Assembly: GCF_041240605.1 (NCBI RefSeq)
Contig: NZ_CP162487.1
Span: 4,905,001 to 4,969,000, forward strand
DNA length: 64,000 nt
Origin: Xanthomonas sp. DAR 80977
Lineage (GTDB): Bacteria > Pseudomonadota > Gammaproteobacteria > Xanthomonadales > Xanthomonadaceae
Direction of reading: 5' to 3'
In this document: piece by piece, positions 9,101 through 16,028 of the stretch
How the letters are laid out: every line of letters starts with the position of its first letter
Numbering within the stretch: position 1 is the stretch's first letter
Notes under the pieces: generated by a model
The model's input: only the letters and a program-made list of their open reading frames with translations
What the model was told of the DNA's origin: nothing
Databases searched by the model: none
Position numbers and translations under genes: made by a program

Positions 9101-9763
9101 CTGGATGCGGCGGTGACCCCAAGCGTGACCGCCGCCCCGGGCTGGGACTGCGCCGCGCCGGACGTGGCCGCGCAGACCGTGGTGACCTGCACCACCACCG
9201 AGTTCGCCACCGGTGCGGCACAGCGCTTCGAGCTCGCGGTGCCGGCCGGCACCGCACTGGTCGGGCGCTCGCTGACCCTGGCCGCCTCGGTCGCCTCGCA
9301 GACCGAAGACCCGAACGGCGGCAACAACGGCGCCAGCGCCGCGGTGGCGGTGCAGGCCGCGCCGGCCGGCAACCTGGCGCTGCGCATCGACGGCCCGGCG
9401 ACGCTGCCGCTCACCGCGTTCAGCGCCAACTACCGCATCGCCCTGAGCAACCATGGCAATGCGCCGGTGAAGCGCGCCAGCCTGAGCGTCGGCGGCAACA
9501 CGCTGTCGGTGCTGTCGCTGCTGGTCCCGCCGCGCGGCTGGCAGTGCGTGCGCCAGGCCCACGGCCTGCGCAGCGCGCAGTACCAGTGCAGCACCCGCGC
9601 CGACCTGGCGCCGGGCGCGAGCACCACGTTCACCCTCACCACCGCGACCCGCCCGCTGCCGGCCGACCGCAACATCGTGATCGAAGCCAGCGCCAGCTCG
9701 GCTTCGCCCGATGCCGACCCGTCCGACAACGCCGCACGCTTCAGCACCCGCATCGGCCGCTGA
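6200..9763 (+). CDS. Secreted multidomain nuclease (ExeM/NucH type)
   Basis: 1,187-aa secreted protein. The signal peptide (MRTMLLRAAVLSCALACAGTGQAQ) is followed by a lamin-tail-like domain (VVISQVYGGGGNSGATYKSD), a Calx-beta-like segment around residues 210-310 (EGDSGSTAFVFTIALSQPAG), an OB-like region, and an endonuclease/exonuclease/phosphatase domain. The last has VNVATYNMERFFDD, LGTVEVES, MGDFNAFEFNDG, SLDHILAN and LSDHDPAVV, the metal and catalytic motifs of the DNase I-like fold. The C-terminus carries two DUF11/CARDB-like beta domains (ADLGVTVNAANASVYAGD and a diverged repeat). A role in degrading extracellular DNA is likely. The start follows a GGGGAGAG stretch. No C-terminal sorting signal is obvious, so type II secretion is assumed. 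Confidence 0.92.
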   Translation: MRTMLLRAAVLSCALACAGTGQAQVVISQVYGGGGNSGATYKSDFVELHNNGNQAVSLAGWSVQYASAAGSSWQVTTLAGSIPAGGYYLVKQADGSGGSTALPTPDATGTTAMSGTAGKVALSNAAAALSGACPAGNVDFVGYGSSASCAEGSAPTAAPSNTLAVLRGNGGCSDSDNNSADFATGAPTPRNSAAAANLCGGGNQPVASVANLSRAEGDSGSTAFVFTIALSQPAGSGGVSFSVATRDGSASAGSDYQALAATSVTIPAGESSAQVGVQVNGDTANEPDETFYLDITGISGALPATLTASAVILNDDFNLVPIHSIQGSGARSPLVGQVVATSGIVTARRSAGFFLQAPDAEADADPQTSEGIYVYTGSAPPAEAAVGNAVRVQATVLEYVPTADPTQPPLTELGTPTVLLQSTGNPLPAAVTLTTSFPDPSGAYDQLERLEGMRVTVPSLTVNAPTGGSVNESNATASSNGVFHAVVTGLPRAWRTAGVQQPDPLPAGSPADVPRWNTSPQVIAVGSAGLGGERIDVASGCVVLGVSGPLDYSFRRYTIYPETAPTVQCNGADQPKPAPAPQADDVNVATYNMERFFDDQNDPAIGEPVLTAAAYQARLNKASLAIRNYLNTPDILGTVEVESLSVLQTLAARVNADAVAAGQPDPQYVAYLQEGNDVGGIDVGFLVKTGAVGAGVARVEVLSVSQEGKATTWTEPAGGTSLLNDRPPLLLKAIVHFADGRSLPLTVVEVHQRSLNGAETDDASGLRIRAKRQAQAVFLANLLQARQAADPGEQLLVMGDFNAFEFNDGYVDAMGTVTGLPSADAQTVVDGDGADLVDPDLYNLTLLSTPDQSYSYAYDGNVQSLDHILANRALMQSAQVASLVEGHARLNADFPATARNDANSPARLSDHDPAVVLLKLKPLQRADLGVTVNAANASVYAGDTIRYSVEVGNAGPDAARFAAVAFALDAAVTPSVTAAPGWDCAAPDVAAQTVVTCTTTEFATGAAQRFELAVPAGTALVGRSLTLAASVASQTEDPNGGNNGASAAVAVQAAPAGNLALRIDGPATLPLTAFSANYRIALSNHGNAPVKRASLSVGGNTLSVLSLLVPPRGWQCVRQAHGLRSAQYQCSTRADLAPGASTTFTLTTATRPLPADRNIVIEASASSASPDADPSDNAARFSTRIGR

Positions 9764-9788
9764 GCGCCACCGCCTTCGGGCAGAACAA

Positions 9789-9821
9789 GGGCGCGGCCAC
9801 AAAGCCGCGCCCTTTTCTTTT
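9789..9821 (+). terminator. Rho-independent terminator of the nuclease gene
   Basis: Perfect 9-bp stem GGGCGCGGC / GCCGCGCCC with loop CACAAA followed by TTTTCTTTT, 25 bases after the nuclease stop codon. Confidence 0.93.
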
Positions 9822-9877
9822 GCGCTCGCTCCGGCCGGAATCCACGCTCTCCTCGAAGCCGCTCTGCGGTTGCTCAA

Positions 9878-10015
9878 GCCCCTCTCCCCTCGGGAGAGGG
9901 GTTGGGGTGAGGGTCCGGCGCGAAGCGTCTCGCGGTGTTTGGGCGCACGCCGCTTCGACCGTACCCTCATCCGCCCCTGCGGGGCACCTTCTCCCGATGG
10001 GAGAAGGAACAGCGG
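9878..10015. repeat. Family A composite repeat, about 140 bp
   Basis: Begins with the CCCCTCTCCC / GGGAGAGGGG hairpin and GTTGGGGTGAGGGT, passes through GGCGCGAAGCGTCTCGCGG, then a second module CCCTCATCCGCCCCTGCGGG and a CTTCTCCC-gat-GGGAGAAG hairpin. The same modules recur at 23966-24393 and 46020-46236. Confidence 0.85.
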
Positions 10016-10052
10016 CCACTCCCGCTTCGAGTCTTTCGCTGACGCTCTTGAG

Positions 10053-10341
10053 CTGTTGCTGTTGCTGTTGCCGTGAGCCGTTGCTGTTAAAACGTCCCGC
10101 CCTAAAGCGAGCCGAGCACCGCAGGCGCGAGCGGCCGAAGAGGCGCCCCTGTTTGAGCGAAGCGAGTTTGGGCGCCGTGCCGCTCGCGCCGAGGAGCACA
10201 GGGCACCGGTGCGGCTCCATCGCACCGGCTCGTGTCGGGCGGGAACGGTTTTGGTTACTTTTGCCAAGACAAAAGTAACTCGCGCCACAGGCGCGAAAGC
10301 TCTTGATCCTGCTCCTGCTCCTGCCGTTGCCGTTGCCGTTG
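10053..10341. repeat. Structured non-coding element upstream of the dehydrogenase operon
   Basis: The element starts with CTGTTG triplicates (10053-10070) and ends with CCGTTG triplicates (10324-10341). Between them are GCACCGGTGCGG and a perfect hairpin GTTACTTTTG / CAAAAGTAAC (10254-10279). The remaining stretch to the first dehydrogenase gene shows no gene. From memory, the GTTACTTTTGCCAAGACAAA block is scattered in many proteobacterial genomes; this was not verified. Confidence 0.55.
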
Positions 10342-10616
10342 CGCAGCCACCCGCACACATACAGCAACCACCATCGCGCGTATAACGCCCCGCAGCCACA
10401 CGTCCACCGCTAGACATCCGCAGCCACCGCGCATCCCCAAACCGCAACGCACCAATCGTCCAACTGAACGCCAGCAACGTGCACAGCCCACCCACCGCGC
10501 ATTTTTGCTGCAATCCAGCAAGATGCCGTGCTGCGGTGCAGGACGGCTTTTGTGCACGGCTTCCTTAACATGCCGGGTCATATCATTTGAAACTTGTTGT
10601 CGAGAGTGCCGCTGTC

Positions 10617-11705
10617 ATGACCATCGCCGCCCAGTTCGAAATCGAATTCCTGCAGTACCTCGACGCGGGCGGACAGCCGGTCCGCGACGCGCTTCCGGCC
10701 GATTCGGCCAACCCGCAGACGCTGCTGGCGCTGTTCAAGCAGATGCTCTACGTGCGCACCTTCGACAGCAAGGCGGTGGCGCTGCAGCGCACCGGCAAGC
10801 TCGGCACCTACGCCTCGTGCCTGGGCCACGAGGCCACCCACGTCGGCATCGGCGCCTCGATGCGCAGCGGCGACGTGCTGGCGCCCAGCTACCGCGAATA
10901 CGGCGCCATGTTCATGCGCGGCGTGCGCCCGCGCGAGGTGCTGCTGTACTGGGGCGGCGACGAGCGCGGCAGCGACTTCCTGCGCGATTCCGACGCGGTC
11001 CGGGACTTCCCGATCTGCGTGCCGATCTCCACCCAGTGCCTGCATGCCGCCGGCGCGGCGCTGGCGTTCAAGCTGCGCGGCGAAGGCCATGTCGCGGTCG
11101 CCACCTGCGGCGACGGCGGCTCGTCGAAGACCGATTTCTATGCCGCGCTCAATTCCGCCGGCGCCTACGAACTGCCGCTGATCCTGTGCGTGATCAACAA
11201 CGGCTGGGCGATCTCGGTGCCGCGCGCGGCGCAGACCGGCGCGCAGACCCTGGCGCAGAAAGGCCTGGCCGGCGGCCTGCACTGCCTGCAGGTGGACGGC
11301 AACGACCTGATCGCGGTGCTGGAGGCGATGCGCCAGGCGCGCGAACGCGCGCTGTCCGGCCAGGGCGGCACGGTCATCGAATTCATGACCTACCGCCTGT
11401 CCGACCACACCACCGCCGACGACGCGCGCCGCTACCGCGACGACGCCGAGGTCAAGCGCGCCTGGGAAAACGAGCCGCTGCTCCGGCTGCGCGCCTGGCT
11501 GACCGCGCAGGGCCTGTGGAGCGAGGCCGAGGAAGCGGCGTGGAAGCAGGAATGCGCGCGCCTGGTCGACATCGAGGTCGACGCCTACCTGGCCACGCCG
11601 GTGCAGCCGGTGGAGGCGATGTTCGATTACCTATACGCCGATCCGCCGCCGGACCTGCTCGCGCAGCGCGCCGAGGCCATCGCCCTGGAGCAGCGCCATG
11701 GATGA
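10617..11705 (+). CDS. bkdA1: 2-oxo acid dehydrogenase E1 alpha subunit (branched-chain type)
   Basis: 362-aa thiamine diphosphate-dependent E1 alpha. The ThDP signature GDG (165-167) is followed 30 residues later by NN (GDGGSSKTDFYAALNS...CVINN). ASCLGHEATHVGIGASMRSG and PSYREYGAMFMRG are typical of branched-chain 2-oxo acid dehydrogenase alpha chains. The ATG at MTIAAQFEIEF was preferred to a TTG ten codons earlier. It is first of four tightly spaced genes with E1 beta and E2, so the complex decarboxylates branched-chain (or similar) 2-oxo acids to acyl-CoA. No E3 gene is in the window. Branched-chain substrate is the best guess; sequence alone does not exclude pyruvate. Confidence 0.93.
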   Translation: MTIAAQFEIEFLQYLDAGGQPVRDALPADSANPQTLLALFKQMLYVRTFDSKAVALQRTGKLGTYASCLGHEATHVGIGASMRSGDVLAPSYREYGAMFMRGVRPREVLLYWGGDERGSDFLRDSDAVRDFPICVPISTQCLHAAGAALAFKLRGEGHVAVATCGDGGSSKTDFYAALNSAGAYELPLILCVINNGWAISVPRAAQTGAQTLAQKGLAGGLHCLQVDGNDLIAVLEAMRQARERALSGQGGTVIEFMTYRLSDHTTADDARRYRDDAEVKRAWENEPLLRLRAWLTAQGLWSEAEEAAWKQECARLVDIEVDAYLATPVQPVEAMFDYLYADPPPDLLAQRAEAIALEQRHG

Positions 11706-11790
11706 GCTCAGCCCCCGCCTCGCCGACACCGCCGCCGCGCACGCGGCCGGCACCGCCCACAGCGCGGCCACAGCGCGCGGAGACAGCCCG

Positions 11791-12777
11791 ATGACCAGCA
11801 CTCCCATCACCCTGATCGAAGCGGTCACCCAGGCCCTGGCCTGGGAACTGCAGCACGACCCGTCGGTGCTGGTGCTGGGCGAGGACGTGGGCGTCAACGG
11901 CGGCGTGTTCCGCGCCACCGCCGGCCTGCAGCAGCGCTTCGGCGCGCAGCGCGTGCTGGACACGCCGCTGGACGAGACCACCATCGCCGGCCTCAGCGTC
12001 GGCCTGGCCGCGCAGGGCATGAAGCCGGTGGCCGAGGCGCAGTTCGACGGCTTCGTCTATCCGATGGTCGACCACCTGATCTGCCACGCCGCGCGCCTGC
12101 GCAACCGCACCCGCGGCCGCCTGCACTGCCCGATGGTGCTGCGCGTGCCGTGGGGCGGCGGCATCCGCGCGCCGGAGCACCACAGCGAGGCCAACGAGGC
12201 CATCTTCACCAACGTGCCGGGCCTGCGCGTGGTGCTGCCGTCCTCGCCGCAGCGCGCCTACGGCCTGCTGCTGGCGGCGATCCGCGAGCCGGATCCGGTG
12301 ATCTACATGGAGCCCAAGCGCATCTACCGCCAGTACAAGGAAGTGGTCGCCGACGACGGCGAGGCGCTGCCGCTGGACGTGTGCTTCGTGCTGCGCGAGG
12401 GCAGCGACGTGACCCTGGTCGCCTGGGGCGCGCAGGTCAAGGAAGCGCTGGAAGCGGCCGACAGGCTGGCCGCCGACGGCATCAGCGCCGAGGTCATCGA
12501 CGTGGCCACGCTGCGCCCGCTGGACTTCGACACCATCGCCGAATCGGTGGCGCGCACCGGCCGCTGCGTGATCGTGCAGGAAGCCCCGCGCAGCGCCGGC
12601 TTCGGCGCCGAGATCGCCGCGCGCCTGGCCGAGCAGTCAATGTACGACCTGGTCGCGCCGGTGCAGCGGGTGACCGGCTACGACACGCACATCCCGTTGT
12701 TCCGGCTGGAGATGAAGTACCTGCCGAGCGTGGACAAGATCGTCGCGGCGGCCAAGCGTGCCGTCGCCGCAGGCTGA
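11791..12777 (+). CDS. bkdA2: 2-oxo acid dehydrogenase E1 beta subunit
   Basis: 328-aa beta subunit of the E1 heterotetramer. The transketolase-like pyrimidine domain shows LIEAVTQALAWELQHDPSVLVLGEDVG, FDTPLDE-like LDTPLDETTIAGLSVGLA and AEAQFDGFVYPMVDHL; the C-terminal domain has DVTLVAWGAQVKEAL and VIDVATLRPLDFDTI. The ATG chosen follows GGAGA at good spacing. An upstream ATG that overlaps the E1 alpha end would add 31 Ala/Thr-rich residues without homology. It is followed within a few bases by the SH3-like gene. It supplies the glutamate that activates ThDP at the subunit interface. Confidence 0.94.
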   Translation: MTSTPITLIEAVTQALAWELQHDPSVLVLGEDVGVNGGVFRATAGLQQRFGAQRVLDTPLDETTIAGLSVGLAAQGMKPVAEAQFDGFVYPMVDHLICHAARLRNRTRGRLHCPMVLRVPWGGGIRAPEHHSEANEAIFTNVPGLRVVLPSSPQRAYGLLLAAIREPDPVIYMEPKRIYRQYKEVVADDGEALPLDVCFVLREGSDVTLVAWGAQVKEALEAADRLAADGISAEVIDVATLRPLDFDTIAESVARTGRCVIVQEAPRSAGFGAEIAARLAEQSMYDLVAPVQRVTGYDTHIPLFRLEMKYLPSVDKIVAAAKRAVAAG

Positions 12778-12778
12778 C

Positions 12779-13129
12779 ATGCGGGCGCGCCTGCTCAGCG
12801 ACTACCGCGCCGCCTACCCGCACCCGATCCGCTTCGCCGCCGGCGAGCGGGTGGTGCTGGGCGTGCGCGACGAGGAATGGCCGGCCTTCGTCTGGACCAC
12901 GACCGCCGCCGGCAGCGCCGGCTGGGCGCCGCTGGCCTGGCTGCGCGCGACCGGCGACGGCCACGCCGAGGCGCTGCGCGACTACGATGCGCGCGAACTG
13001 GATGCGGCGCAGGGCGACACCGTGACCCTGCATCACGAATACGGCGACTGGTGGTGGTCCGAGCGCGCCGACGGCGTGCAGGGCTGGCTGCCGGCGCGCG
13101 ACCTGGAACTGCTGGAAGAGACCCCATGA
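12779..13129 (+). CDS. Small SH3-like protein within the dehydrogenase operon
   Basis: 116-aa soluble protein made of two SH3-like beta segments: an N-terminal half (YPHPIRFAAGERVVLGVRDE ... GWAPLAWL) and a C-terminal half (ALRDYDARELDAAQGDTVTL, DWWWSERADGVQGWLPARDLEL), the latter the classic ALYDY...GWW...G-x-x-G-x-x-P pattern. The ATG begins two bases after the E1 beta stop and its stop overlaps the E2 start (ATGA), so expression is tied to the complex. No catalytic residues are visible. A structural or assembly role with E1/E2 is an inference. A GTG 21 bases upstream is an alternative start. Confidence 0.8.
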   Translation: MRARLLSDYRAAYPHPIRFAAGERVVLGVRDEEWPAFVWTTTAAGSAGWAPLAWLRATGDGHAEALRDYDARELDAAQGDTVTLHHEYGDWWWSERADGVQGWLPARDLELLEETP

Positions 13130-14574
13130 GCCAAACCAAGAACTTCAATCTGCCCGACCTGGGCGAAGGCCTGCCCGACGCCACCATCGTCGAATGGTTC
13201 GTCAAGGAAGGCGACACCATCCGGCTGGACGAGCCGCTGGTGTCGATGGAAACCGCCAAGGCCGTGGTCGAGGTGCCCTCGCCGGTCTCCGGCAAGGTGC
13301 TGAAACTGGCCGGCGCGCCGGGCGACATCGTCGTCACCGGCAGCATGCTGGCGCAGTTCGCGCCCGATCCCGACATGCCGCAGCGCGCCGAAGGCCAGGA
13401 CACCGGCCACCACCACGGCGGCGCCGCGCCGGCCCACCCCGGCAAGGGCGCCGGCGCCGACGCGCCGGGCGACAACGACCGCGTGGTCGCCTCCGACACC
13501 GGCGGCGAACTGCCCGATGCCGACGCGGCGCCGGGCGGCGGCGCGCGCGACGACGCCGGCACCGTGGTCGGTGCGATGCAGAGCTCCAACGCCGTGCACA
13601 GCGAGCGCACGGTCTCGGTCGGCGGCGTGCGCGCGATGCCGGCGGTGCGCGCGCTGGCCAGGAAGCTGGGCGTGGACCTGGCGCGGGTCCGCGCCAGCGG
13701 CGGCGACGGCGCGGTGACCCTGGCCGACGTGAAGCAGGCCGCGGCCGACGGCTCGGCTGTTGCAGGAGCGGCTCAGGGTGGCCTCGGGCCATCAGCCGCG
13801 ACCGCACAGTCACCACAGGTCGCGGCTGAAGCCGCTCCTGCAACGGCAACAGCCACAGCGCCGGCGACACCTTCGCGCACGCCGCTGTCCGCGGCCGGCA
13901 AGCCGATGCGCACGCAGCCGCCCGGCGTCGTCGCGCACGGCCAGCCGGAGCCGCTCAAGGGCGTGCGCCGCAACATGGCGCGGGTGATGGCGCAGGCGCA
14001 GCAGCAGGTGGTGCTGACCACGCTCAACGACGACGCCGACCTGCACGCCTGGGCGCCCGGCAACGACATGACCGCGCGCCTAGTGCGCGCGATCGTCGCC
14101 GCCTGTCGCGCGGTGCCGGCGCTCAATGCCTGGTTCGACGGCGAGGCGCTGACCCGCACGCTGCATGCGCAGGTGGACATCGGCATCGCCGTGGACACCG
14201 ACGACGGCCTGTTCGTGCCGGCGCTGCGCAACGCCGACATGCTCGACGCGCGCGGCATCCGCGAAGGCGTCAACCGCCTGCGCCAGCAGGTGGAAACGCG
14301 CAGCATCGCCGCCTCGGAACTGAGCGGCTACACCATCTCGCTGTCCAACTTCGGCATGTTCGCCGGCCGCTACGCCACCCCGATCGTGGTGCCGCCGTGC
14401 GTGGCCATCGTCGCCGCCGGCCGCGCCCGCCACCAGCTGGTGCCGGTGATGGGCGGGGTGGAGACGCACAAGCTGCTGCCGCTGTCGCTGAGCTTCGACC
14501 ACCGCGCCTGCACCGGCGGCGAGGCGGCGCGCTTCCTGCGCGCGATGATCGACGACCTGGCCCTGCCGGGCTGA
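13126..14574 (+). CDS. bkdB: 2-oxo acid dehydrogenase E2 (dihydrolipoyl acyltransferase)
   Basis: 482-aa E2 core. One lipoyl domain (1-80) has lipoyl lysine K45 in METAKAVVEV. A long acidic/His/Gly linker follows, then a peripheral subunit-binding domain (about 168-205, VRAMPAVRALARKLGVDLAR). A second linker is encoded partly by a REP pair, then the acyltransferase domain (from KGVRRNMARVM). The active site reads SFDHRACTGGEAARFL: H459 is kept but the usual Asp four residues on is T463. This TGG variant may be normal for this clade but is unlike the HRxxDG consensus. The complex transfers acyl groups to CoA in the cytosol. Fourth gene of the operon. Confidence 0.93.
   Translation: MSQTKNFNLPDLGEGLPDATIVEWFVKEGDTIRLDEPLVSMETAKAVVEVPSPVSGKVLKLAGAPGDIVVTGSMLAQFAPDPDMPQRAEGQDTGHHHGGAAPAHPGKGAGADAPGDNDRVVASDTGGELPDADAAPGGGARDDAGTVVGAMQSSNAVHSERTVSVGGVRAMPAVRALARKLGVDLARVRASGGDGAVTLADVKQAAADGSAVAGAAQGGLGPSAATAQSPQVAAEAAPATATATAPATPSRTPLSAAGKPMRTQPPGVVAHGQPEPLKGVRRNMARVMAQAQQQVVLTTLNDDADLHAWAPGNDMTARLVRAIVAACRAVPALNAWFDGEALTRTLHAQVDIGIAVDTDDGLFVPALRNADMLDARGIREGVNRLRQQVETRSIAASELSGYTISLSNFGMFAGRYATPIVVPPCVAIVAAGRARHQLVPVMGGVETHKLLPLSLSFDHRACTGGEAARFLRAMIDDLALPG
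13759..13844. repeat. Family B REP pair embedded in the E2 coding sequence
   Basis: GTTGCAGGAGCGGCT ... TCAGCCGCGACC and, inverted, GGTCGCGGCTGAAGCCGCTC. The first arm is interrupted by 18 bases. The whole element is read in frame as an Ala/Gln/Pro-rich stretch of the E2 linker with no stop or frameshift. Confidence 0.88.
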
Positions 14575-14582
14575 ACCGCGCG

Positions 14583-14607
14583 CCGCCGCCTCGCCAGGAG
14601 GCGGCGG
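14583..14607. terminator. Hairpin between convergent E2 and exported-protein genes
   Basis: Perfect 10-bp stem CCGCCGCCTC / GAGGCGGCGG with a 5-base loop just after the E2 stop. It has no T run, so termination is plausible but not certain. Confidence 0.5.
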
Positions 14608-14617
14608 TTGCCACGCC

Positions 14618-15199
14618 TCAGTTGCGTTCGTCGAAGGCCTGGATCACCTGCAACGCCACCTCGGTCACGCCGCTGGCCTTCTGCAGTTGCAGCAGCGCCG
14701 CATGCGCAGCCTCGACCGAGCCGTAGCCGATCACCGCGCTGCCATCCATCGCCGAGGCGTAGACCAGGGTGCCGCCGGTCCTGCGCGCCAGCGCTTCGAC
14801 CACCGCCGGCGTGGTCCCGAACAGCTTGAGCTTGGGCGCGACCAGCACCGTCTGCGCGGTCAGTTCGTTGATCGCCGCGGCCAGGCGTTCGTCCGGCCGG
14901 GAGGGATCGGCCGCCGCCTGCGCCGCATTGCCTGCATCGCGCCCCAGCAGGATCGCGTACGGGCCGATCGAGGCGAGCACGCCGGCGCCCGCATGCGCCA
15001 TGCGCCGGTCGCGCGGACGCTCCTTCTCGCGCAGCCGCACCACCGCACCGGGGATCAGGCGATAGGTCGAATGGCCAAGCGTGAAGCGCGCGCCGGTCGC
15101 CGCCTGGCGCAGCGCCTGGATGTCCGGCGCCTGCGCCGACAGCGGCGGCGCGGCCAGCGCAATACCAACAGCCAGGGCCAGGCCGAGCACGCTGCGCAT
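14618..15199 (-). CDS. Exported protein of unknown function
   Basis: 193-aa protein that I do not recognise. From the ATG chosen it begins MRSVLGLALAVGIALAAPPLSAQA, a clean Sec signal peptide with a likely cut after AQA. A longer version would place 38 Arg-rich residues before the signal, which argues against it. The mature part (FTLGHSTYRLIPGAVVRLRE ... VQVIQAFDERN) is soluble with no cysteines. It contains a motif-poor alpha/beta-looking region (QTVLVAPKLKLFGTTPAVVE; LVYASAMDGSAVIGYGS). Probably periplasmic. It is convergent with the dehydrogenase operon and appears to be a single-gene unit. Confidence 0.65.
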   Translation of the reverse strand: MRSVLGLALAVGIALAAPPLSAQAPDIQALRQAATGARFTLGHSTYRLIPGAVVRLREKERPRDRRMAHAGAGVLASIGPYAILLGRDAGNAAQAAADPSRPDERLAAAINELTAQTVLVAPKLKLFGTTPAVVEALARRTGGTLVYASAMDGSAVIGYGSVEAAHAALLQLQKASGVTEVALQVIQAFDERN

Positions 15200-16028
15200 C
15201 GCCAGGCCGTGCGCGCCATGTCGCACGGCGGCGGCGGGCGCCGGCGGCTGCCGGCACGCGCGCACCGCCGCGGCAAGCGCAGCCGCGATCGGCCGCAAGA
15301 GCGAAGAGGTCATACCGTTGCGATCCCGAGGGGGGAAGGGACACTCGTCGGCAGCCAGCGCCGCAGCGACGAAACGCGGCCGATATATAGCAATCCACGA
15401 TCGGCGACGGCAATCGCCAATCCGCCCAACAGTGAACTGCCACGCAGTTTGGATCGCCCGCGTCTACCGATTAACTCCATCGGCATGGCAAAGACGGCAT
15501 AACGGATTTTCTACATTCACCGAAAGTACCGCAATCAAGCTTACGCATCATGCGAAATTCGGCGGGAAATACGCGATTTTTCGCTGTTCTTGCGCATTGC
15601 GCGCAGTGCGGCTGCGCTACGCCGCCGCAACCCGCGCCGATTCCGCGATAAACATTGCGCAGCTGGCAGGACGCCTGCCCCGATTATGTGCGTCGCGCTC
15701 GCTTGCGTCGACCGCCACGTTCGCTTGCCGCAAGCGCGGCTCGATCGCGCGCTGTTTGCTGCGCACCGCTTCGCGCCACGCCTGCCGGGCAGGCCGGCCG
15801 CGATGCCGGCCCAGGCAACGCATCCGGCTCGCCATCCCACATCCGAAATCTGAACGAAAGCTGTCTACCACGACCTGTAACCGCATCGTTATGTTCGCTG
15901 CCAGGGGGACGGCAGCGCGCCACTGGCCGCAACGCCGACGCGATCCACGACACAACCGCAACGACACGTGGCAGCCATGCGCTGCCGCGCTGGCAAGACA
16001 TTCCCTAACGCCTACGAGGAACCCGAAC
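15200..16028. other. Non-coding region upstream of the M4 peptidase
   Basis: About 830 bases with no convincing gene on either strand. A relatively AT-rich section from about 15380 to 15600 (for example GATATATAGCAATCC) is the most likely promoter area for the divergent exported-protein and peptidase genes. No repeat of families A-D is present. Confidence 0.5.

Noticed and set aside
10587..10616. TTG start ten codons upstream for E1 alpha
   Set aside because: There is no better ribosome site and no family residues before MTIAAQFEIEF. The ATG is simpler.
15081..16028. Coding region upstream of the M4 peptidase in the same frame
   Set aside because: It has no homology, and the signal peptide begins at the ATG at 16029.
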